From positions 124,001 to 188,000 of the forward strand of contig NW_026252113.1 of NCBI RefSeq assembly GCF_025399195.1: a stretch of 64,000 nt of DNA, in the 5' to 3' direction. Both the position numbers and the translations under genes were made by a program. The notes beneath the pieces were generated by a model. That model ran no database searches. It had not been told where the DNA came from and saw only the letters and a program-made list of their open reading frames with translations. Positions 1 through 9,912 of the stretch are shown here, piece by piece; position 1 is the stretch's first letter, and every line of letters starts with the position of its first letter. The DNA comes from Umbelopsis ramanniana AG (lineage: Eukaryota; Mucoromycota; Umbelopsidomycetes; Umbelopsidales; Umbelopsidaceae).

Positions 1-1940
1 TGGCCAGCATAGTGTATCGAGCCTTCGCATACCCAAGGAAACTTAGACATCTTAAGAGAGTACCACTGCTACCGACGCTCAAGTCCTTGATGGCAGGTGA
101 CAGTGACCTTGAGACATCCAAAAAATTTATGCTACCCCATTGGAAAGAAACCAACGGCGTGATGTCCTTTTGGGGCCAGTTTGGATGGACGGTTAATGTC
201 GCCAACCCAGAAGCTATTCGAACCATTTTGTACAAGACAGGTATGTGTAAGCTTATGGGTCATGTTCAGACCTTTTTACTGACATCATAACGCCGCCCAA
301 GATATGTTTCCGAAAACGACAGTTTTTCAAGAGCAAAAGTATAAGAACTTAATGACAAAGTTTGTCGGAGATAACAACTTAGTATTTTCCAATGCCCATG
401 AATGGCGTAAGAGAAGAAAGGTTAGGATATGTGGTCATGTTGAGACGATTCAAGTGATTTCCTCTCAACAAGTCAAAATATTCCTGTAGATTGCCAACCC
501 AGCTTTCCATCGTTCCATGCCTGCAAAGACATTTGCTGTATTGACTAGCAGAATGTTTGAGCAGATCGAGAAAGCTGATGGACCAGTGGATGTACAGAAG
601 TTACTGCAAAGGTGAGGCATACATATCGACATCACATAATGGAATGTAGCCATTATCTGACCTTATGCTTAAGGTTTACCTTAGATGCTATTGGCCTCAT
701 TGGATTTGGCTTTGAGTTCAATGCTACTAACACTCCTGAGGGTGAATGGGTGACAACATACAATGATGTTGCTGATAACGTTGGTGATTTCAAGTATCTC
801 TTCTTTCCCATTCTTGATACGACACTACTTGGATTATTCCCAGAGCGACAAAAGAAGCATGAAAGCTTGAATAGGCTGAACGAGCTTTTTGACCGGGTTA
901 TCCAACACAAGAAATCGGAGTTAGCAAAAGGTGGATCGAATGTTGAGGAGAATGAGAAGGATCTATTGACACTTATGATGGAGGCTGGGAACGGTGATGA
1001 TCAACATGAACCTCTTACTTCTAAAGAAATTCGAGACGAACTCGTGTTGTTTTTCATAGCAGGGTAAGTACCGCTCCATGATAGATGGAATATTGACTTC
1101 AATTCTCACAATTATGTGCGTTCGAATCATTTTGAAAACTTTAGTCATGACACTACATCTAATGCCATGACCGCTGTGTTGTACTACTTGGCTGTGAATT
1201 CGGTAAGAATATATACAAGGAATCATTGAAAAGCTATAAGCAATTATTTTGACCGTGATGATTAGCATATACAAGCAAAAGCTCGAAAAGAAGTCTTGGA
1301 TGTTCTGGGAGATGAACCATTGGACGTTTGGCCGACTCTCGAGCAACTAAAGGAATTTCCTTATCTCTCGAAAGTCATGAAAGAGGTATATGGCGTCGCG
1401 ATATGCACATTAGTGTCCTCATGCTAAAACTCATACTGATATGATACGTTTTCAGGCTATTCGACTAGCACCACCAGCAACTAGTCTCATTGAAAGAGTG
1501 GCTAAAGTGGATACGGAATTGGCTGGCGTTTTTATTCCCAAAGGCACTCTTCTTCAAGTTGACGTTATATCACTCCACTATAACGAGAATCTTTGGAAAA
1601 GTCCAACAAAGTTCGACCCCGAGCGATTTGCCGATGGAGGAGAGCTAGAGTCAATGCCATCAACCTATGCTTATCTTCCATTCGGTGGTGGCTCACGGCA
1701 GTGTATAGGTGAGTAAACACATCATAACGTAAATGCTTTACTTCATGTGTGGCTGACCACCATAATTCAGGAATGAACTTCAGTTTGGCTGAACAACGTG
1801 TGGCACTAAGCTCTATCTTAAGGAAATACGAGCTCAGTCTGCCCGAGAATTCCATTCACAAGGACGGCATTGTTTTCGATTCACCAAACATAACTATGGC
1901 TCCTAAAGGAATGGAGATTAACTTTACCCCACGATATTAA
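1..1940 (+). CDS. Cytochrome P450, copy 1 (5' partial)
   Basis: Haem-thiolate monooxygenase, probably anchored in the ER. The window opens inside exon 1, after the start codon. Exons read as 1-240, 302-420, 490-611, 674-1063, 1145-1202, 1266-1385, 1456-1708 and 1771-1940, and the frame closes without a break. Visible P450 marks are the I-helix AGHDTTS, the K-helix ExxR (KEAIR, split by an intron after the Glu), the DPERF motif and the haem loop FGGGSRQCIG with the Cys ligand. The last intron falls directly after the CIG. Three paralogues with the same intron plan follow downstream, so this is the first visible member of a tandem array. The family resembles P450s of Mucoromycota such as CYP509, but I cannot assign a CYP number. 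The substrate is unknown. Confidence 0.93.
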
Positions 1941-2042
1941 GCAGGCTAGCTATTCACCTAAGGCTCATCCTTATAAGCCGTCCAACTCCATTGATACAAT
2001 ATACAATATAGATTTAACCTTGATCAAAGATTTTCACCATGG

Positions 2043-2290
2043 TTACGAGTTCGCTGTACATCGTAGATAAAAGGATAGCGATTTGGTGACAGGCTTGATG
2101 TGCACGATATTATAGTCTTCGAAAGCAGACACTTTTGATGGGTCCGAACCAGCCAACACAATCTCGTTCTCGAGCAACAGAATATTTCGATAATTGCAGA
2201 GGAAAATGGTGATCATCATAACCTTAATCCAAACCACAACATAACGATGGGGGTTTCGAACAGCTTGGCTCCATTGTCGGTGTAGCACAG
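2043..2290 (-). pseudogene. Broken relative of the small Cys-rich secreted protein gene
   Basis: Translated on the - strand, this stretch gives K-x3-A-R-x3-C-V-G-W-F-G. The C-terminus of the six-Cys secreted protein gene at 13545-13871 has the same pattern (nine identical residues in fifteen). Further upstream similarity is weaker and sits in another frame, and an in-frame stop lies near 2225, so no intact gene can be read. Flanking DNA also matches the intact locus, for example CCGAACCAGCC and CTGTACAT near both. Both copies sit a short distance behind a P450 stop codon. The inference is that a P450 plus its downstream secreted gene was once duplicated as a unit and this copy decayed. It could still be a divergent functional gene with an unseen exon. 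Confidence 0.5.
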
Positions 2291-2944
2291 AGTAAGGCGC
2301 ACAGACAGCTTAGCATAAATGTGGGGTTGGGATAAGAGTAGATTTCAAGTTACAGAGCGTGTTCATAAGCTTTGAAGGCGAGGGGGCTTGAAAAATAGAT
2401 AACGGTAAAGAACCTGAGAGAATTAGAGTGCAGCTGTATTTAAATTCATTCGCTGCAAAGTCCTTCTTCACTATAGAATATACAAGCAGCAAACGCGACG
2501 TAAAAGCTCATTGGTTTCCATAATCCTTGAGAGAGAGTTCATCTTGTTCATCCAACCGTCTATTTTTATGGTACTAGGATCATACATGAGAGAGGGATTT
2601 TTACGACCATAAGCAACATGAATAACAACGAGTCATTTAGCCAGGTTGTCGTAATGGTTACTGATAGTCCTTGAAATTGTTGATCGCTTTCAGGTTTCAA
2701 AGTACTCGATGAAACATCAATCTATCGGGCGCCAATACAGCCCATATCGTTGTCGATTACTTCGATCTCGATTTATGTCCCTCTTTTACCACGTGACAAC
2801 GCATCAACGAAGCCGACAAGTACGGTGCATGTTTGTGTTTTACTTAAAGTATGACGATTGCTATAGTCATGAGAATAGATAGAAGAATAAGAAATCCACC
2901 GGTTGCTTACATTGAATGTATCTTTTTAATGTAATGACCAATAA
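2291..2944. other. Intergenic, 3' sides of P450 copy 1 and reductase 1
   Basis: About 650 bp without a supportable gene. It may hold the decayed 5' part of the secreted-protein relic. I see nothing else. Confidence 0.5.
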
Positions 2945-3589
2945 TTAGGATGATGATAGAATGGGTAATTTGTGGACCCAGTTGTTTGCAACCACTTCGT
3001 CGATGCAGAATTTGGCAATGTCTTTGCGATATATGAATACTCCCGCGTCGCCAGCATAATTTGCTTTTAGTTTACCGGTTTCATTATCGCTGTTTTGCAA
3101 AGATCCAACTCGATAAAGCGTCCAATCGATGTCATTTTGTTTTTGTATCAATTCACCGGCAGCGACGATGTCTTTATATGAGTTATGAAAGGGCATGACG
3201 GCGTAAGGTCCAAGGGCAGTCCAGAAACTCCAACGGTCATTTTCTTTATCTGCAACACTTGGCGTAGACAAGGCTAGCAATCTGCGAATTCCTTTTTGCC
3301 GCATGCAGTCCATCATGAGCCTATATCCATTGGTGACCGGTAAGCCAGCAGGATGTCTACCTACAAGTGGTCCTAACGCAGATATGACTGCGTGAACGCC
3401 GTCCATACTGGATAGCATAGTGGATTCATCAGTCAAATCGCCATGAAAGACATTGACCTTTCCTTTGATATCGTCGTGTAATTTATCGGGCGATCGTACC
3501 ATCACATTCACTTGATGGCCTTCCGATAGAGCCTTTCTAGTGATTTCCAGACCAGTGGGGCCAGTAGCACCAAATATAAGCAATTTCAT
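2945..3589 (-). CDS. NAD(P)-binding reductase, NmrA/SDR-like, copy 1
   Basis: Single-exon gene for 214 residues. The N-terminus MKLLIFGATGPTG carries the Rossmann GxxGxxG dinucleotide-binding signature, followed by a second strand with VMVRSPDK. The pattern V(H)GDLTD and SALGP fits the atypical short-chain NAD(P)H-binding family (PF13460-type, biliverdin reductase B/flavin reductase-like). No catalytic YxxxK pair is obvious, as is usual in that family. The protein has no signal peptide and is probably cytosolic. It lies between P450 copies 1 and 2, convergent with copy 1 and divergent from copy 2. A near-copy lies at 6744-7388. A TATAAAA box sits about 60 bp upstream of the ATG. The substrate is unknown; a role in detoxification or specialised metabolism with the P450s is inference. 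Confidence 0.9.
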   Translation of the reverse strand: MKLLIFGATGPTGLEITRKALSEGHQVNVMVRSPDKLHDDIKGKVNVFHGDLTDESTMLSSMDGVHAVISALGPLVGRHPAGLPVTNGYRLMMDCMRQKGIRRLLALSTPSVADKENDRWSFWTALGPYAVMPFHNSYKDIVAAGELIQKQNDIDWTLYRVGSLQNSDNETGKLKANYAGDAGVFIYRKDIAKFCIDEVVANNWVHKLPILSSS

Positions 3590-4478
3590 AATATATAAGC
3601 TAAGCGAAACGAAAGAGCCGCATGAAACAGGAAATAGAGAAATTCCCTGATTTTATAGAATAAAAAAAATCAGTTCATAGGATAAACCGCTTCCATTTTC
3701 AGAATTCACCTGATTACCAACCAGTACAACAAGTCTGAACGATTACCTGCATCAAGTTTGTCAACCATCGACACTGATTAGTCAACTAATGGACTTCAAT
3801 ATCAAAACGCTAATGTCGCTCAGAAACATACGATGTCAACTTCCGTGGAAGGAATTAACTGTCTGTAATTTTATTACGCTGTGAAATCAAAACGAAAATC
3901 AAACAGCAGCAAGACGAAATCAAAAGTCATATGCTGAAGTCTGATAAAGGTACATGTTCGTGCTTGGTAGGACAATTTATGGTTTGGTATAACAGTCGAT
4001 ACCACTCGACAGAATACTAGAGGATCACAACAGCGATATATCAGTGACTACCACATCTTGCATTGGCGACCCAAGCTGAAAGCAGCCTCTCCGACGCACA
4101 GGCCAGAGACCTCACAGCATATGTGATCGACATGTTAGAAGCACATTCATGTCATCGAAAAAAGACTGCAAATTCGATCCATGATACACTCTCGCCAAAT
4201 TAAACCGCGTATCTTTATAAAGCCATACAAATTGTTTCATATCGATCTATTGGCAGCCAATGCAAGTATGCAAATAGCACGAGCTTTTGATTTCTGGTAT
4301 ATACAAAAGCAATGAAGCACTACCAAAATCCGGGTTCCACCGGCCCTTCTCTTTGAAGCTCATTCATTGGATAGAAATAAATCCAAGGCACACATCACCT
4401 TGTACAATCTTGTTTAAATTTTGCCTCCGATCTCCGCATAAAATACAAGGGCTGTTGCTACTTCTTCTTCCAAAAATC
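3590..4478. promoter_or_regulatory. Divergent promoter region of reductase 1 and P450 copy 2
   Basis: About 890 bp between divergent starts. It contains a TATAAAA-type box on the - strand near 3650, serving the reductase, and the block shared with P450 copy 3 at 4090-4116. I see no coding exon. Confidence 0.55.
4090..4116 (+). promoter_or_regulatory. 27-bp promoter block shared with P450 copy 3
   Basis: Core CCGACGCACAGGCCAG followed by GACCTCACA with one variable base. It lies about 360 bp upstream of the P450 copy 2 ATG and recurs at 10750-10776 upstream of P450 copy 3 with a single mismatch. The surrounding DNA is much less alike, so it is either a conserved cis-element or a duplication remnant. 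Confidence 0.5.
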
Positions 4479-6567
4479 ATGTCTTCGATAATATCAGCCT
4501 CCCAACATCAAATAGACCAACTGAGGTCTATAATACACTCACTAGGTTCAGATCCTGTCAACGTCTTCCAGAACACGCTACTTCCATCCGTTAAGCGCTC
4601 CAAGTTTAAGTACCTTGGTGCTGCTATTGCGCTCTTTGTGGTCAGCAGAGTGTATCGTGTTTTTGCATACCCAAAAAAACTCGGTCATTTAAAGAGAATA
4701 CCAGTGCTCTCAACGCTCAAATCCTTGATAGCATCTGAAAACGACCTCGACCGGACTCGCAAGTTTGTGTTACCCCGTTGGAAAGAGACCGACGGAGTCA
4801 TGACCGCTTGGGGTCAGTTTGGATGGGAGGTCGTTGTTGCCAACCCAGAGGCCGTTCGAACTGTTTTGTACAAACCAGGTAAGAGCGAAACTTGTCCTAC
4901 GTTCTCTTGTTCATACTTACTTTACTGACATCACCGCACGAAAGATATCTTTCCAAAATCTTCCGTTTTTGAGAACCCCAAGCACAAGACCTTGATCTTC
5001 AAGTTTTTCGGAAACACCAATATGTCTCTTGCCAACGCTCATGAATGGAGAAGGAGAAGAAAGGCTAGTTAATGCTCACATGATTACAGGAAGCAAGTGG
5101 TTCGACTAATTAGTCGATGTTTTCCTATAGATTGCCAACCCAGCCTTCAAGCGCTCTATGCCTGCAAAGACATTTGCTGTGTTGACTAGCAGAATGTTTG
5201 AGCAGATTGAAAAAATTGATGGGCCAGTGCATGTACAGAAACTGCTTCAAAGGTAGGATATACACATTTAAATCACCTGGATATGACCATTATCTAACCT
5301 TGCGATAAAGATTTACGTTGGATGCTATCGGCCTCATTGGATTTGGATTTGAGTTCAATGCTACTAACACCCCTGAGGGAGAATGGGTTAGAACATATAA
5401 CGATGTTGCTGACAACATTGCCGACTTCAGGTATCTCTTCTTTCCCGCCCTTGATACCACCTACCTCGGACTATTCCCAGAGCGACAAAAGAAGCATGAA
5501 AGCTTGAACAGACTGAACACACTTTTTGATCAGATCATCGAAAACAAGAAATCAGAACTAGCAAAAGGCGCATCAAATGTCGAGGAGAATGAGAAGGATC
5601 TATTGACACTTATGATGGAGGCTGGCAATGGTGATGATCAACATGAGCCTCTTACTTCTGAAGAACTTCGGGATGAACTCGTGTTGTTTTTCATAGCAGG
5701 GTAAGTACTGCTCAGTGAATGAAATACTGGTTCCAATTTCTCACAGTTGCATGCGTTTGCATCTTTTTGAAAACTTTAGTCATGACACCACGTCTAATAC
5801 TATGACTGCTGCGTTGTATTTCTTGGCTGCTAATCCGGTGAGAATCTAATCGTCAAATTATACCATACTATAGGCTATCTTTTGACCATGGTGAATAGGA
5901 TATACAAACAAAAGCTCGACGAGAAGTCTTGGGTGTTCTTGGAGATGAACCCTTGGACGCATGGCCAACCGTTGACCAGCTTAAAGAATTCCCTTACCTC
6001 ACCAAAATTATGAAAGAGGCATGTAGCGTCATATCGTTTAAAGCTCTATGCTAGTACTCATCCTAACACGATATGCTCTCAGTCTATTCGCTTAGCACCG
6101 CCAGTGTCGGCTCTGCTTGTAAGAGATACTACAGTAGACACAGAATTGAATGGTGTAGTTATTCCCAAAGGCACTCTTGTCAAGGTTGACGTACTCTCAC
6201 TCCACTATAATGCCAACCTTTGGAAGGATCCAACAAAGTTTGATCCCGAGCGATTTACCGATGGAGGAGAGTTAGATTCGATGCCGTCTGCATATGCATA
6301 TCTTCCATTTGGCGGTGGCTCGCGACAATGTATAGGTGAGTAAGCGAATCAAAATGTAAAACGTTCAATGCATGTGTTTTTGACCGTTTTGCTTTAGGAA
6401 TGAACTTCAGTTTGGCTGAACAGCGTGTGGCACTAAGCTCTATTTTGAGGAAATACGAGCTCAGTCTGCCCGAAGATTGTATTCACAAGGACGGCATTGT
6501 GTTTGGTTCACAGATGCTAAATATGACGGCTAAAGAGATGATGATCAACTTTACTCGAAGATACTAA
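4479..6567 (+). CDS. Cytochrome P450, copy 2 (two GC-donor introns)
   Basis: Eight exons: 4479-4878, 4945-5063, 5131-5252, 5311-5700, 5780-5837, 5899-6018, 6083-6335 and 6398-6567. They give 543 residues. A hydrophobic anchor lies near residues 44-60, then come AGHDTTS, the K-helix KESIR, DPERF and FGGGSRQCIG. The ATG at 4479 begins MSSIISASQ, which is shared with copy 3. Two introns start with GC instead of GT: AAG|GCTAGT at 5064 and GAG|GCATGT at 6019. The same introns in copies 1, 3 and 4 start with GT. Exon lengths and reading frame match the sister genes only if these GC donors are used; reading through the first meets a stop within three codons. The gene may therefore be spliced weakly or in a regulated way. 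Substrate unknown. Confidence 0.93.
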
Positions 6568-6743
6568 TAGGTTGATTTGTTCATTTGCATGGGCCGTTTA
6601 ATGCCTTTTGATATGATATATGCACTTCCCTTAATCAATAATATAACTTCTAAGCATAGCAATGAGAGAAGACAGAAGGAAAGGAAACTGTTATCATCCT
6701 TAATTTTAATAGTAAATGTCTTTTCCAATGCATTTATTAATAA

Positions 6744-7388
6744 TCAGGACGATGATAAAATGGGTAACTTGTGGATCCAGTTGTTTGCAACTACTTCGTC
6801 GATGCAAAATTTGGCAATCTCTTTGCGATATGTGAACGGTCTTGCATCGCCGGCGTAATTTACTTTGAGTATAGTTGTGTCTTGATCGCTGCTTTGTAAA
6901 TGCGCAACTCGGTAAAGTGTCCAATCGATGTCGTTTTGTTCCCGTATCAATTTACCAGTAGCGAGAATATCTTTATATGAGTTATGAAAGATCATGGCGC
7001 CGTAAGGACCAAGAGCAGTCCAGTAACTCCAACGATCATTTTCTTCATCCACAACACTTGGCGTGGACAAGGCTAGTAGTCTGCGAATTCCTTTTTGTCG
7101 CATGCAGTCTATCATGAGCCTATATCCATTGGTGATCGGTAAGCCAGCAGGATGTCTACCTACAAGTGGTCCTAACGCAGATATGACTGCGTGAACGCCA
7201 TCCATACTGGATAGCATAGTGGATTCATCAGTCAAATCGCCATGAAAGACATTGACCTTTCCTTTGATATCGTCGTGTAATTTATCGGGCGATCGTACCA
7301 TCACATTCACTTGATGGCCTTCCGATAGAGCCCTTCTGATGATTTCCATACCAGTGGGGCCAGTAGCACCAAATATGAGCAATTTCAT
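6744..7388 (-). CDS. NAD(P)-binding reductase, NmrA/SDR-like, copy 2
   Basis: Single exon, 214 residues, colinear with the gene at 2945-3589. It keeps the GATGPTG nucleotide-binding loop and the same core, and differs mainly in the C-terminal third (residues about 130-200). It converges on P450 copy 2, whose stop is 176 bp away. A TATATAAA box lies on the - strand at 7454-7461, about 66 bp upstream of the ATG. The two reductases share a patch of 196 bp with one mismatch, while their 3' halves are clearly diverged. This looks like recent gene conversion rather than uniform ageing. The two C-terminal regions may give different substrate preferences (inference). Confidence 0.9.
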   Translation of the reverse strand: MKLLIFGATGPTGMEIIRRALSEGHQVNVMVRSPDKLHDDIKGKVNVFHGDLTDESTMLSSMDGVHAVISALGPLVGRHPAGLPITNGYRLMIDCMRQKGIRRLLALSTPSVVDEENDRWSYWTALGPYGAMIFHNSYKDILATGKLIREQNDIDWTLYRVAHLQSSDQDTTILKVNYAGDARPFTYRKEIAKFCIDEVVANNWIHKLPILSSS

Positions 7389-8499
7389 GAAAATATAAAG
7401 TTAAATGAAAGGATGAAGCCAAAGAAAAAAAGGAAAAGCTGAGTTGCCAGTGTTTTATATAGGCAGACAGTGAAAGGTCACACCCGCTTTAATTTTTTAA
7501 ACGATCATATATGAACTCACCTACAACCAGTCCGTTGACATGGATCAAGTTTCCCAGCTATAGCAGAAGATCAGAAATCGAGATGGGGGCTTCATTTCAA
7601 CAACGTGAATTGGATTCAGAGAGTTGCAACGTTAATGAGTGTCAACTCCAATGGCCGACTCGAGCGTAATACAGCGGACTTGTGCGCCGAACATTTCACA
7701 ATTGTTCGGTCTCCACATCAAAAATCCAGGAAAAAATAGACGCCAAATCGTAGCATACTACGCTCAGAGATACCACAATTTTAATGAGTAGATGATTGGC
7801 GGTTTGGAGGAAATAGAGGGCCAGACAAGAGCCCTACCCATAGCCAAAATATCAAATGAAGCGTTGTTAATGCAAATTAAATTTATCGTCACCTATTCAA
7901 TACAGGAAAAGAAAGGCTACTAAAGTAAGGGACGTAATCCTTCACTTCAAAACATGCTTTTCACGAATTATGACAATAGTCATTGGTAAAGATAATCGTG
8001 CATTCACTACAGAAGGTGTCGCCTTTTTTATAAAGTATGTTTTTTCTTTCGAGAGCGCTAGATATCGTATTCACTGTCAATTGCCGCAGTAATCAGAAGG
8101 TCCGTAAATACAAGTACCATAAATATTTGCTCCTTGACCTTGAAATAAAAAAACAGAGATTTCCTATCTCTCTCTCCTCTATCCACAAAAACAGATTGAG
8201 TTGAAAGCTGCTGGGTATCAAGAGGGAAACGTCACCAGCATGGTGAAGGTTATTCATTTGTTAAAGTCACGTGGCCATCATAGGGAATAAAAATTGTTAT
8301 GAGCATCTGTTACAAGCAATCAAGCATAAACCTGACCTGCTTTTAAAACCCCTGAAAAGAACGAACCTGATCAAATCCCGCTTTTTGAGGTAGGGCGGGC
8401 GAAGCGAACTCTAGACTTCTTTTAAAGTTTATCGGCGTTTGAGTCAAAGAAAAAAATCTTTTAAAATCTGCTTGATCTGAAGAAAAATTTGAACTTTAT
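7389..8499. other. Intergenic, upstream of reductase 2
   Basis: About 1.1 kb holding the reductase 2 promoter (TATA at 7454-7461) and the 3' side of the Cys-rich repeat gene. No gene seen. Confidence 0.5.
7454..7461 (-). promoter_or_regulatory. TATA box of reductase copy 2
   Basis: TATATAAA on the - strand, about 66 bp before the ATG at 7388. Confidence 0.55.
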
Positions 8500-9855
8500 T
8501 CAACCACAAACTTGCAAATTTCTCAAGTTGTAATACTGATTATTCAGACCATCGCCAGGTAAAACAGATATGCTATCAATATTACTGAATGTATCTTGAG
8601 GGAAGTTAACAGTACCAGGAGATAATGCGATATACTGTCCAACCTGAACACCATTGCTATATGCCGTGAATGTAATTGATCCAGGAAAGTTAAAATTTTC
8701 AGTTATTATGTCTATACCGATTACAGTAAACGGAGTATTACGAGATATCGTTCCTGATCCTCCAAAGTAATTATAAACCTGTGAAGAAGCTACGAGAAAA
8801 TTATTCCAATTAAAAGTCTGATAACAATTGGGAACAAACGTCCCAGGTGGTAAATCACTAAAAGTGATTGTTCGAGTACTACATAATGGAGGGCTGACAC
8901 CTGGGTCATTACAAACACATGCGCCATCACAATGTTGATAAGCATTGCATGTGTTTCCACAGGCGCCACAATTATTTGGATCAGTTTGTTCATTCACACA
9001 GGTGCTGCTGCAATTAGTATATCCACTGTTGCAGGAAATGCCGCATTGTCCAGATATGCAAGTTGCTTGACCATTCGTGGGAATTGAACACGTATTTGCA
9101 CAGGTACCACAATTATTTGGATCAGTTTGTTCATTCACACAGGTGCCGTTGCAATTAGTATATCCACTGTCGCAGGAAATACCGCATTGTCCAGATATGC
9201 AAGTTGCTTGACCATTCGTGGGAATTGAACACGCATTTGCACAGGTACCACAATTATTTAGATCAGTTTGTTCATCCACACAGGTGCTGTTGCAATTAGC
9301 ATATCCACTGTTGCAGAAAATGCCGCATTGTCCAGATATGCAAATTGCTTGACCATTCGTGGGAACTGAACACGCATTTGCACAGGTACCACAATTATTT
9401 AGATCAGTTTGTTCATCCACACAGGTGCTGTTGCAATTAGCATATCCATTGTTACAGAGAGCAGTAGAGGAGCTAGCAACAGGGGAGCTAGCAACAGGGG
9501 AGCTAGCAACAGTAGAAGAAGGGGATGGAGAGGGGAAGGGCGAAGAAAGGGCAGTGGGGAGAAGGCCGTTAATATCAACGACAGCACCTTCACCCAAGCA
9601 GGGAATGGCGAAGGTGCTAGATCCAATCAAGATGGAAACCGAACCGGTAGCACATTCATCGCCTTTGTGGCCACCCTTGTCCTCATCATCATGATCATCA
9701 TCATCACCCTTGTCTTCGGACCAAAGTTGTTGAGGTTCGGCAGCCTTGACATTACCTTGCTGAACTTCGGCATTTCCTCCCTTTGAAAAGGGTGTGGCGT
9801 CAACAGCGCTAAGTGCGTACAAGCAGCAGATTAGAATGGGAATGACTGAGCGCAT
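8500..9855 (-). CDS. Secreted protein with four Stig1-like Cys-rich repeats
   Basis: Single exon, 451 residues. Residues 1-20 form a signal peptide (MRSVIPILICCLYALSAVDA). Next come an Asp/Glu/His-rich acidic stretch near 46-66, a Ser/Pro linker with SSPVA repeats (115-130), and four 47-residue repeats at about 134-315. The consensus is GYxNCxxTCVxEQTDxNNCGxC followed by ANxCS and a CISGQCG end; the last copy is degenerate. This spacing resembles Stig1-type Cys repeats (PF04885). Residues 328-451 form a Gly/Asn/Phe-rich beta-type domain starting TITFSDLPPG. The protein is probably extracellular or wall-associated, and its ligand is unknown. A TATA box lies 50 bp before the ATG. The repeats are nearly identical at DNA level, which suggests recent expansion. 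Confidence 0.88.
   Translation of the reverse strand: MRSVIPILICCLYALSAVDATPFSKGGNAEVQQGNVKAAEPQQLWSEDKGDDDDHDDEDKGGHKGDECATGSVSILIGSSTFAIPCLGEGAVVDINGLLPTALSSPFPSPSPSSTVASSPVASSPVASSSTALCNNGYANCNSTCVDEQTDLNNCGTCANACSVPTNGQAICISGQCGIFCNSGYANCNSTCVDEQTDLNNCGTCANACSIPTNGQATCISGQCGISCDSGYTNCNGTCVNEQTDPNNCGTCANTCSIPTNGQATCISGQCGISCNSGYTNCSSTCVNEQTDPNNCGACGNTCNAYQHCDGACVCNDPGVSPPLCSTRTITFSDLPPGTFVPNCYQTFNWNNFLVASSQVYNYFGGSGTISRNTPFTVIGIDIITENFNFPGSITFTAYSNGVQVGQYIALSPGTVNFPQDTFSNIDSISVLPGDGLNNQYYNLRNLQVCG
8911..9456 (-). repeat. Tandem 141-bp coding repeats, about four copies
   Basis: In-frame repeats within the secreted Cys-rich gene. The first three copies differ at few positions; the fourth is shorter and diverged. 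Copy number is likely to vary between strains. Confidence 0.85.
9466..9513 (-). repeat. Short coding repeat, SSPVA units
   Basis: Three copies of a 15-bp unit (GGAGCTAGCAACAG on the + strand), coding for the Ser/Pro linker. Confidence 0.8.
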
Positions 9856-9904
9856 TCTCAGGATATGCTAGAGTGAATGCTGAAAAATCTGGTATTGAGA
9901 TTGT

Positions 9905-9912
9905 CTTTTATA
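9905..9912 (-). promoter_or_regulatory. TATA box of the Cys-rich repeat gene
   Basis: TATAAAAG on the - strand, 50 bp before the ATG at 9855. Confidence 0.6.

Noticed and set aside
9359-9786. Plus-strand open frames over the Cys-repeat gene
   Set aside because: Antisense shadows created by the repeats; the - strand reading has signal peptide, Cys spacing and TATA box.
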